Shown here in pieces: positions 1 through 6,827 of a stretch of DNA of 64,000 nt. This DNA is from Novosphingobium kaempferiae (GTDB lineage: Bacteria > Pseudomonadota > Alphaproteobacteria > Sphingomonadales > Sphingomonadaceae), in NCBI RefSeq assembly GCF_021227995.1, contig NZ_CP089301.1, positions 1,364,001-1,428,000 on the forward strand, written 5' to 3'. The notes below the pieces were generated by a model. It had not been told where the DNA came from, searched no databases, and worked only from the letters and a program-made list of their open reading frames with translations. Positions within the stretch are counted from its first letter, which is position 1. Each line of letters starts with the position of its first letter. The position numbers were made by a program, and so were the translations under genes.

Positions 1-1059
1 GCGCTCGGCGTCTCGGTCTCGAAGTCCGACGCCAAGGAGATCGAGGACTTCTCGACCGACACGATCGTCTATCCCGGCCCGTCCGAATGGGGCGAGACCG
101 GGATTCCCGAGCCCAGCTACCCCGGCGGCTATGTCGCGGCGGACTATTCCGACCGCCTGACCCGCGTCTACGGCGCGGCGCACCTCAACCTGACCGACCA
201 GCTCAAGGCCGTCGTCGGCGCGAGCGCGATGTGGATCAAGTCGACCGGCGAATCCTACGGCACCAGCCAGGCGCGCAAGGACAGCAAGGTCAGCCCCTAC
301 GTCGGCGCGATCTACGATCTGACGCCGAACCTCTCGTTCTACGCCAGCTACACCGACATCTATAACCCGCAGTCCGAGATCGGCATCGACAACCGCCGCC
401 TCGACCCCGCCAAGGGCACCAGCCTGGAAGCGGGCATCAAGAGCACCTGGTTCGGTGGCAGGCTCTATGCCACCGCCGCAGTCTTCAAGGCCAAGCAGAA
501 GGGCCTCGCCGAATATGCCGGCAACTTCGACGAAAACGGCTGCGCGCCCGGCCAGACGAGCGACTGCACCGGCAAGGCCTTCGACAGCTACTATGACCCC
601 ACCGACACGACATCCAAGGGCTTCGAGGTGGAACTGGCGGGCAATGTCACCGAGAACTGGCGCCTCAGCGGAGGGTTCACCCTCCTCAATGTCGAGAACG
701 CCGACGGCGAGGATACCCGCACCTGGATCCCCACCCGCTCGCTCAAGCTGTCCTCGACCTACACGGTGCCCGAGTTCAACGACCTCAAGCTGGGCGCGCA
801 GCTGCGCTGGCAGAACGCCACGACCGCGATCGTCAGCGACCTCGCCACTTACGGCGGCGTCGAGGGCGACGTGACGCTGCGCCAGAAGGACTACGCGATC
901 CTCGACCTCATGGCAGGCGTGCGCATCGTCGACCACCTGCGCGCCAGCCTGAACCTGCGCAACGTGACCGGCACCAAGTACCTCAACAGCCTCAAGTGGG
1001 GCCAGGCGTTCTACGGCGCCCCGCGCAGCGCGGTGGTGTCGCTGAACTTCGAGTATTGA
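1..1059 (+). CDS. TonB-dependent siderophore receptor, C-terminal part (5' truncated by window)
   Basis: The frame is open from base 1 and ends in TGA at 1057-1059, so about 352 C-terminal residues are visible and the plug domain lies outside the window. The sequence is an outer-membrane beta-barrel of the FhuE/FpvA type: alternating aromatic strands, loops such as YASYTDIYNPQSE and a segment containing LDPAKGTSLEAGIK, which is typical of ferric-siderophore receptors. The protein ends in an aromatic-rich strand (SLNFEY), the usual C-terminal signal for outer-membrane insertion. It would import a ferric chelate using TonB-ExbBD energy. The ligand cannot be told from this part. The gene converges on nadE with only 10 bases between the stops. 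Confidence 0.9.
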   Translation, partial: ALGVSVSKSDAKEIEDFSTDTIVYPGPSEWGETGIPEPSYPGGYVAADYSDRLTRVYGAAHLNLTDQLKAVVGASAMWIKSTGESYGTSQARKDSKVSPYVGAIYDLTPNLSFYASYTDIYNPQSEIGIDNRRLDPAKGTSLEAGIKSTWFGGRLYATAAVFKAKQKGLAEYAGNFDENGCAPGQTSDCTGKAFDSYYDPTDTTSKGFEVELAGNVTENWRLSGGFTLLNVENADGEDTRTWIPTRSLKLSSTYTVPEFNDLKLGAQLRWQNATTAIVSDLATYGGVEGDVTLRQKDYAILDLMAGVRIVDHLRASLNLRNVTGTKYLNSLKWGQAFYGAPRSAVVSLNFEY

Positions 1060-1069
1060 GTGATGCCGC

Positions 1070-2725
1070 TCACCCGCTCCGGAAGGCGTGGGTGAGCGGA
1101 TAACGCCGGTCGCGCCCGAAATTGCGCGCGGTCAGCTTCACACCGGGCGGCGACTGGCGGCGCTTGTATTCAGCGCGGTGGAGCAGGCATTCGACGCGCG
1201 CCACGGTGGCGCGCTCGAAGCCCTCGTTGACGAGTTGCTCCACGCTCTTGTCGTGCTCCACGAGGCCGATGAGGATCGGATCGAGCACCTCGTAGGGTGG
1301 CAACAGGTCGCTGTCGCGCTGGCCTTCGTGCAGTTCCGCCGTCGGTTCGCGCGTCAGCACGCCCTCGGGGATAACCTGCCCCGAAGGCCCGAGGCCGATC
1401 CGCGCAACGTTGCGATTGCGCCAGTTCGCCAGTGCGTAGACGGTGGTCTTGTAGGCGTCCTTGAGCGGGTTGTAGCCGCCCGCCATGTCACCGTAGATGG
1501 TGGCATAACCCACGCTCAGCTCGCTCTTGTTGGCGGTGGCGAGCAGCATCGGGCCGAACTTGTTCGACAGCGCCATCAGCGCCGCACCGCGCACCCGCGA
1601 CTGGAGGTTCTCCTCCGCCAGATCGCGCGGCAGCCCGTCGAACGCCTCGCCCAGCATCGAATCGAAGCCGTCTACCGCCGCGCCGATCGGCATCTCGGCA
1701 TAGCGAATGCCCAGCATCCGGGCGCAGGCAGCGGCATCCTCGCGGCTCTGCGTGCTGGTGAAGCGCGAGGGCATCATCACCCCCCACACCCGGTCCGCGC
1801 CGAGCGCATCGACGGCGATGGCGGCGCAGGTCGCCGAATCGATCCCGCCCGAAAGCCCCAGCACGACGCCGGGGAAGCCGTGCCGCTCCACGTAGTCGCG
1901 CAAGGACAGGACCATGGCGCTGTAGATGTCCTCGGGGTTCTCGGCGAGCGTCTCCACGGTGCCGCGATCACAGCGCCAGCCCTTTGCGGTCTTGGTCCAG
2001 CGGGTCTCGACGACCTGCTCCTCCCAGTCGCGCAGCTGCACCGCCAGCCCGCCGTCGCCGTTGACCGCGAAGCTGGCCCCGTCGAACACCAGTTCGTCCT
2101 GCCCGCCGACGCGGTTGAGGTAGGCGAGCGGTAGCCCCGTATCGACCGCGCGGCGCTTGGCCACGCCTTCGATGCGCAGGGCTTCCTTGTTGATCTCGTA
2201 AGGGCTGCCGTTGATGCAGACGAGGATCTCCGCGCCGAAGTCGGCCAGGTGGCGGCAAACCTCGATTCGCCAGATGTCCTCGCCCACCGGCACGCCGATC
2301 ATGGTGCCGCGCAGGATCACCGGCTCGGGCAGCGGGCCGGGCTGGAACAGGCGCATCTCGTCGAAGGTGCCGTAGTTGGGCAGTTCGTGCTTCAGCCGCA
2401 CCGCCGCGACCTTGCCCTGATCGAGCAGCGCGACGCCGTTGTGCAGCGCACCATCGAGCACGAAGGCCGAACCCACCAGCATCGCCGGCCCATCGCTTGC
2501 GGTCGCCTCGGCCAGCTTCTGGAGTTCGGCGGCGGCGCGTTCGATCAGCGATGGCTTGAGGATCAGGTCTTCGGGCGGATAGCCGATGAGATGCAGTTCC
2601 GGGAACACCACGAGGTCGCTCTTGCCCGCGGCAGCCCGCGCGGCGAGCACGCCCTTCGCATTGCCGGCGATGTCCCCCACCGACTGGTTGAGCTGCGCGA
2701 GGGTGATCTTCAGCGTGTCCGGCAT
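1070..2725 (-). CDS. nadE: NAD(+) synthetase, glutamine-dependent type, with a substituted nitrilase cysteine
   Basis: The 551-residue protein has an N-terminal nitrilase-like glutaminase domain (about 1-260) and a C-terminal NAD synthetase domain with the PP-loop LGLSGGIDSA near residue 289. It makes NAD from deamido-NAD and ATP. The start is the ATG at 2725, giving MPDTLKITLAQ; the frame extends to a TTG at 2761 but that would add residues unlike the family. Glutaminase residues Glu43 (FPELHL) and Lys112 (KHELPNY) are present. The catalytic cysteine expected in the C-E-D-x-W motif is instead Gly148 (VPVGEDIW), clearly coded by GGC. The enzyme may therefore use free ammonia. Family assignment is secure; loss of glutaminase activity is inference. 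Confidence 0.95.
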   Translation of the reverse strand: MPDTLKITLAQLNQSVGDIAGNAKGVLAARAAAGKSDLVVFPELHLIGYPPEDLILKPSLIERAAAELQKLAEATASDGPAMLVGSAFVLDGALHNGVALLDQGKVAAVRLKHELPNYGTFDEMRLFQPGPLPEPVILRGTMIGVPVGEDIWRIEVCRHLADFGAEILVCINGSPYEINKEALRIEGVAKRRAVDTGLPLAYLNRVGGQDELVFDGASFAVNGDGGLAVQLRDWEEQVVETRWTKTAKGWRCDRGTVETLAENPEDIYSAMVLSLRDYVERHGFPGVVLGLSGGIDSATCAAIAVDALGADRVWGVMMPSRFTSTQSREDAAACARMLGIRYAEMPIGAAVDGFDSMLGEAFDGLPRDLAEENLQSRVRGAALMALSNKFGPMLLATANKSELSVGYATIYGDMAGGYNPLKDAYKTTVYALANWRNRNVARIGLGPSGQVIPEGVLTREPTAELHEGQRDSDLLPPYEVLDPILIGLVEHDKSVEQLVNEGFERATVARVECLLHRAEYKRRQSPPGVKLTARNFGRDRRYPLTHAFRSG

Positions 2726-2760
2726 GGCCCGGTTGATGCCCCGCCCCCGAAGGCAGTGCA

Positions 2761-2792
2761 AACAAAAACCCGCCCTGTTGGACAGGGCGGGT
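2761..2792 (-). terminator. Rho-independent terminator, downstream one of a tandem pair
   Basis: An 11-bp GC-rich stem (2768-2778 with 2782-2792, loop TGG) is followed on the minus strand by TTTTTGTTT. It lies between the small lipoprotein gene and nadE, 35 bases before the nadE start. With the hairpin at 2839-2856 it forms a tandem terminator. Confidence 0.8.
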
Positions 2793-2831
2793 CTTGCTTG
2801 TCCGCCCCGGCGTAAACGCGGATGGCGGATA

Positions 2832-2856
2832 CAAAAAACCCTCCCGCTCGGGAGGG
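2832..2856 (-). terminator. Rho-independent terminator of the small lipoprotein gene
   Basis: A 7-bp stem CCCTCCC/GGGAGGG with a 4-base loop (2839-2856) is followed on the minus strand by six T residues (2833-2838). It would end the transcript of the lipoprotein gene at 2978-3151. Confidence 0.8.
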
Positions 2857-2977
2857 CTTCTGTCCGTCGTTAAACGGACTTTCCAATGCCGCGGGCAATG
2901 CCCTCGGCTTCCGGTATGGACCCGGACTGGAAAGCGGCGGGGGTAGACTTGCCGAAGCAGTCGTTCCCCCAAACCGA

Positions 2978-3151
2978 TTACATCGCCTCGGACGCAGCCT
3001 CGGTCGGAGCGTCGGTGGCGTCACCGGTCATCAGCTCCTCGGGAGCGGTCTCAACCGAATCGGTGGTGGCTTCTGCGGCGGGTTCACCACCACAAGCAGC
3101 GAGCGACAGAGCGGCAACCGACGCGAACGCGGCGAAAGCAATCTTCTTCAT
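2978..3151 (-). CDS. Small lipoprotein of unknown function
   Basis: This 57-residue protein begins MKKIAFAAFASVAALSLAACGG, a lipoprotein signal peptide with lipobox LAAC, so the mature N-terminal cysteine is residue 20. The remaining 37 residues are acidic and rich in Ala, Glu, Thr and Asp, with no recognisable domain. The start ATG at 3151 is preceded by an AGGGG ribosome site. It is transcribed away from the divergent sahR-like gene and ends before two terminators, so it is a single-gene transcript. Location is probably periplasmic, membrane-anchored. The function is not known. Confidence 0.75.
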   Translation of the reverse strand: MKKIAFAAFASVAALSLAACGGEPAAEATTDSVETAPEELMTGDATDAPTEAASEAM

Positions 3152-3283
3152 GCGAATCCCCTTGCATTGTTTGGCGCATAGGCCAACGCTTGCAGGCAAG
3201 CCTGCGGTGCCAATCTTTAGACGAGACAATGGTGCAACGCAAATAGGAATAAGAGGGGCGCAAATCCGCGGAATTCCTAGGGG

Positions 3284-3312
3284 TTGCACACATATAAAGA
3301 TATCTTTATATG
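3284..3312 (+). promoter_or_regulatory. Promoter with SahR-type operator (22-bp perfect palindrome) for the met operon
   Basis: Bases 3291-3312 form a perfect 22-bp palindrome, each half CATATAAAGAT. Similar AT-rich ATAAAGATATCTTTAT sites are the reported operators of SahR, the ArsR-family regulator of the methionine cycle. A TTGCAC -35 box (3284-3289), a 17-bp spacer and a TATATG -10 box (3307-3312) overlap the palindrome, so bound repressor would occlude RNA polymerase. Predicted +1 is about 3319, one base from the ATG at 3320, implying a leaderless mRNA. Boxes and operator are read by eye; the operator assignment rests on the adjacent regulator gene. Confidence 0.8.
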
Positions 3313-3319
3313 ATCCGGC

Positions 3320-4315
3320 ATGCGGATCGACCCTCTTCTGCGCGCTCTTTCGGAGCCGACGCGCCTGCGCATCATGCGCCTGCTTGCGCATATGGAACTC
3401 GCCGTCGGAGAGCTTGCCCAGGTACTCGGGCAGAGCCAGCCGCGCGTCTCCCGGCACATCCGCATCCTGTGCGATGCGGGCCTTGCCGAACGCCGCAAGG
3501 AAGGCAGCTGGGTGTTCCTGCGCAGCGCCGTCAGCGAGCATGTCGCGCCGTCGATGGCCCCGACGATGGGAAGCGCCGCCGCGCTCCTGCTGGCCACCGC
3601 AGAGCGTGACGACAGCCAGTTCGCCGCCCGCTGCGCCGAAGACCGCCGCCACCTCGCCGCCATTCGCGCCGGGCGTGAAGCGAGCGCGCAGGCCTATTTC
3701 GCCCGCCACGCCGCCGAGTGGGACACGCTGCGCCGCCTCCATGGCGCCGACGAGCCGGTCGAGGCCGCGCTGCTCGCGGCGCTCGACGGGGAAGCGATCG
3801 GCGGGTTGCTCGACGTCGGCACCGGCACCGGCCGCATGGCGCAGTTGCTGTCCCCGCGCGCGGGCCGCGTGACCGCGCTCGACAACAGCCCCGAAATGCT
3901 GCGCATCGCCCGTGCTCGTTTGCAGGACTTGCCGGCCGACAAGATCAATCTGGTGCAGGGCGATTTCACCGCCCTGCCCTTCGCCGAAGACGCCTTCGAC
4001 ACCGTGCTGTTCCATCAGGTGCTGCACTATGCGCAGGATCCCGCCGTCGTGCTGGGCGAGGCCGCGCGCGTGCTGCGCCCGGGCGGACGTATCGCCGTGG
4101 TCGACCTCGCCTCACACGAGCGCGAGGAACTGCGCGAGCGCCACGCCCATGCCCGCCTCGGCTTTTCGGACGAGCAGATGCTCGCCCATCTCGCCTCCGC
4201 AGGTCTCGTCCCCGCCGCGCCCGTGGCGCTGCCGGGCGACCCGCTCACCGTTAAAATCTGGACTGCGCGCCGCGATGGTGTAACCGCGCCCGCCGTATAT
4301 CGAGAGACCGTTTGA
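3320..4315 (+). CDS. sahR: ArsR-family regulator fused to SAM-dependent methyltransferase (SahR-like)
   Basis: The 331-residue protein has an N-terminal ArsR-type winged helix (about 5-90; ALSEPTRLRIMRLL, then QPRVSRHIRIL as recognition helix). A class I methyltransferase domain follows (about 140-310) with the SAM motif LLDVGTGTGRMAQLL and later ALDNSPEML. Fusions of this kind control methionine and S-adenosylhomocysteine recycling in alphaproteobacteria; the methyltransferase fold probably senses SAH or SAM. The gene has no ribosome site and its ATG is 7 bases after the operator palindrome, so autoregulation and leaderless translation are likely. Its stop shares a base with the metF start (TGATG), showing co-transcription. 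SAH as effector is inferred from the family. Confidence 0.88.
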   Translation: MRIDPLLRALSEPTRLRIMRLLAHMELAVGELAQVLGQSQPRVSRHIRILCDAGLAERRKEGSWVFLRSAVSEHVAPSMAPTMGSAAALLLATAERDDSQFAARCAEDRRHLAAIRAGREASAQAYFARHAAEWDTLRRLHGADEPVEAALLAALDGEAIGGLLDVGTGTGRMAQLLSPRAGRVTALDNSPEMLRIARARLQDLPADKINLVQGDFTALPFAEDAFDTVLFHQVLHYAQDPAVVLGEAARVLRPGGRIAVVDLASHEREELRERHAHARLGFSDEQMLAHLASAGLVPAAPVALPGDPLTVKIWTARRDGVTAPAVYRETV

Positions 4316-5238
4316 TGACCGCTTCCCAACGACCGGCCGAATCCCCTCTCTTCGCAGGGCTGCCGGGCGACATTTCCGTCTCCTTCGAATTCTTCCCGCC
4401 CAAGTCGGAGAAGATGGAGGAACAGCTGTGGGACGCGATCACCCAGCTCGCCCCGCTCGATCCCAGCTTCGTCTCGGTGACGTATGGCGCGGGCGGCTCC
4501 ACGCGCGAGCGTACCCACGCGACCGTCGCGCGGATCGTCAAGGAAACCTCGCTGGTCCCCGCCGCGCACCTCACCTGCGTTGCCGCCAGCAAGGGCGAGA
4601 TCGACGAGGTGGTCGACCAGTATTGGGAAGCGGGCGTGCGCCACATCGTCGCCCTGCGCGGCGATCCGCCTCCGGCTGACGGCGGCCGCTTCGTGCCGCA
4701 CCCCGAAGGCTACGGCAGCGCCGCCGAACTGGTCGAGGGGCTGAAGAAGCGCCACGACTTCGAGATTTCGGTCGCTGCCTACCCCGAAGTCCACCCCGAG
4801 GCGGTGAGCGCCGAGGTCGACCTCGACAACCTCAAGCGCAAGATCGACGCGGGCGCCTGCCGCGCGATCACGCAGTTCTTCTTCTCGACCGACGCCTACT
4901 TCCGCTTCCTCGACAAGGCGCTGGCGGCGGGCATCACCGCGCCGATCCTGCCGGGCATCATGCCCGTCACCAGCTTCTCGGCGATCCGCCGGATGAGCGG
5001 CAACACCGAGATTCCCGGCTGGCTGGAAACGATGTTCGACGGCCTCGACGACCGCCCCGGTCCGCGCGCCCTCGTCGCCGCCGTCGCCGCAGCGGATCTG
5101 TGCAAGCGCCTCTACGAAGGCGGCGTGCGCGATTTCCACTTCTACACCCTCAACCGCGCCGAGCAGGCTTACGCGATCTGCCAGCTGCTCGGCCTGCGCC
5201 CCGCCCCTAATTCCACTAAGGAGCTGGTTACAGCATGA
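4315..5238 (+). CDS. metF: 5,10-methylenetetrahydrofolate reductase
   Basis: This 307-residue protein has the usual MetF length and TIM-barrel. It carries the N-terminal SFEFFPPKSEKME motif, whose Glu is the catalytic acid, plus SVTYGAGGSTRERT, ALRGDPP and AITQFFFSTDAY. It reduces methylene-THF to 5-methyl-THF, the methyl donor for MetH. The ATG at 4315 overlaps the regulator stop; an in-frame TTG lies one codon earlier, but the ATG is preferred. Its stop overlaps the metH1 start as ATGA, so regulator, metF and metH1 are translationally coupled. The operator in front of the regulator would control it. Confidence 0.97.
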   Translation: MTASQRPAESPLFAGLPGDISVSFEFFPPKSEKMEEQLWDAITQLAPLDPSFVSVTYGAGGSTRERTHATVARIVKETSLVPAAHLTCVAASKGEIDEVVDQYWEAGVRHIVALRGDPPPADGGRFVPHPEGYGSAAELVEGLKKRHDFEISVAAYPEVHPEAVSAEVDLDNLKRKIDAGACRAITQFFFSTDAYFRFLDKALAAGITAPILPGIMPVTSFSAIRRMSGNTEIPGWLETMFDGLDDRPGPRALVAAVAAADLCKRLYEGGVRDFHFYTLNRAEQAYAICQLLGLRPAPNSTKELVTA

Positions 5239-6281
5239 GCGTCCGTGAAACCTTCCTCGCCGAGGCGGCCAAGCGCATCCTCATCACCGACGGCGCCTTC
5301 GGCACCGAGATCCAGAACTGGAAGCTGTCGGAAGAGGACTATGCCGGGAACCTCGGCCTGTCCCACGACCAGAAGGGCAACAACGACATCCTCGCGCTGA
5401 CCAAGCCCGAGGTGCCGGAATCGATCCACCGCGCCTACTTCGAGGCGGGCGCGGACATCGCCGAGACCAACACCTTCTCGGCCAACCGCATCAGCCAGGC
5501 CGACTACGGCGCCGAGCATCTCGTGCGCGAGATCAACGTCGAATCGGCGAAGCTCGCGCGTCGTCTGGCGGACGAGTACCAGGCCAAGGACGGTCGCCCG
5601 CGCTTCGTGGCGGGTGCGATCGGGCCGACGAACAAGACCCTTTCGCTCAGCCCCGACGTCAACGATCCGGGCTACCGCGAGATCGACTGGGACACGCTGG
5701 TCGACGTCTACAAGGAACAGGCCGCAGCCCTCGTCGAAGGCGGCGCGGACTTCATCCTGATCGAGACGGTGTTCGACACCCTCAACGCCAAGGCGGGCGT
5801 CATGGCCGTGCGCCAGCTTGAAGCCGAGCTTGGGCGCGAAGTGCCGATCATGCTGTCGATGACGCTGACCGACCTTTCCGGCCGCAACCTGTCGGGCCAC
5901 ACGGTCGAGGCGTTCTGGCACGCGGTGCGCCATGCCAAGCCGGTGACGATCGGCCTCAACTGCTCGTTCGGCGCGACGCAGCTGCGCCCGCATGTGAAGA
6001 CGCTGTCGGAGATCGCCGACACCCTCATCATGATCTACCCCAACGCCGGGCTTCCCAACGAACTGGGCGCCTATGACGAGATGCCGGACACGACGGCGGG
6101 CTTCGTCGGCGAATGGGCGGTCGCGGGGCAGGTCAACGTGCTGGGCGGCTGCTGCGGCTCCACCCCCGCGCACATCAAGGCCATCGCCGACAAGGTGACG
6201 GGCATGGACCCGCGCACGCTTCCCGCGCTGGAGCCGGTGACGCGCCTCGCGGGCCTCGAACCCTTCACGATGGTAGCCTGA
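5235..6281 (+). CDS. metH1: Methionine synthase, homocysteine-binding module (MetH part 1)
   Basis: The 348-residue protein equals the N-terminal homocysteine S-methyltransferase domain of E. coli MetH (about 1-350) and stops there. Zinc ligands are visible: Cys243 in GLNCSFGA and Cys306/Cys307 in GGCCGSTP. The start has the family motif LITDGAFGTEIQ. It binds and activates homocysteine and must work with the separate folate/cobalamin/SAM part at 6828-9569. Splitting MetH in this way is known in sphingomonads and relatives. A GNAT gene lies between the halves. The ATG overlaps the metF stop by 4 bases. Confidence 0.95.
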   Translation: MSVRETFLAEAAKRILITDGAFGTEIQNWKLSEEDYAGNLGLSHDQKGNNDILALTKPEVPESIHRAYFEAGADIAETNTFSANRISQADYGAEHLVREINVESAKLARRLADEYQAKDGRPRFVAGAIGPTNKTLSLSPDVNDPGYREIDWDTLVDVYKEQAAALVEGGADFILIETVFDTLNAKAGVMAVRQLEAELGREVPIMLSMTLTDLSGRNLSGHTVEAFWHAVRHAKPVTIGLNCSFGATQLRPHVKTLSEIADTLIMIYPNAGLPNELGAYDEMPDTTAGFVGEWAVAGQVNVLGGCCGSTPAHIKAIADKVTGMDPRTLPALEPVTRLAGLEPFTMVA

Positions 6282-6289
6282 GAACTTTC

Positions 6290-6808
6290 GTGAACGACAT
6301 TCCCATCTGGCGCATCCGCCCGGCCGGACCGGACGATGCCGACGCGCTCGCCCTCGTGGGCGCGGCGACGTTCCTTGAGACCTTCGCAGGCCACATCGAC
6401 GGCGCGGGCCTCGTCGCGCATTGCGCGAAGCAGCACTCCGCCGACGCCTATCGCGCATACTTCGCCAAGGGCGCGAAGGCGTGGCTGGCCGAGATCGAAC
6501 CCGGCGGCGCGCCGGTCGGCTATGCGCTGTCCTGCGATCCGGAGATCGAGCATGCGCAGCCCGGCGATGTCGAGCTGAAGCGCATCTACCTGCTGTCGCG
6601 CTTCCAGGGCTCGACGATCGCGGGCGCGCTGATGCTGGCCGTCATGGCCGAGGCGAAGGGCGCCAGCCGCCTGCTGCTCGGCGTCAAGGACGACAACCAC
6701 CGCGCGCTTTCCTTCTACGCCAAGCACGGCTTCGAGACGATCGGCACCCGCCGTTTCGACGTGGGCGGCAAGACCTACGACGACTTCGTGCTCGCACGCC
6801 CGCTCTGA
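6290..6808 (+). CDS. GNAT-family N-acetyltransferase
   Basis: The 172-residue protein begins at a GTG (6290), 8 bases after the metH1 stop, reading [20 protein letters not shown]. It shows the GNAT order: N-terminal [11 protein letters not shown], central [21 protein letters not shown] as the acetyl-CoA loop region (R-x-x-G-x-G/A type), and C-terminal [20 protein letters not shown]. It would acetylate an unknown amine or peptide N-terminus in the cytoplasm. Its place between the two methionine synthase genes puts it in the SahR-controlled operon. No substrate can be named. Confidence 0.88.
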   Translation: MNDIPIWRIRPAGPDDADALALVGAATFLETFAGHIDGAGLVAHCAKQHSADAYRAYFAKGAKAWLAEIEPGGAPVGYALSCDPEIEHAQPGDVELKRIYLLSRFQGSTIAGALMLAVMAEAKGASRLLLGVKDDNHRALSFYAKHGFETIGTRRFDVGGKTYDDFVLARPL

Positions 6809-6827
6809 CCCGACGAGAACAACACCC

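Noticed and set aside
3152-3319. SAM or SAH riboswitch upstream of the met operon
   Set aside because: The predicted start of the transcript is at the ATG, leaving no leader, and no riboswitch core was visible on the plus strand.
5169-6458. A 429-codon minus-strand open frame opposite metH1
   Set aside because: It has Arg/His-rich low-complexity translation and no start context; it mirrors the metH1 reading.
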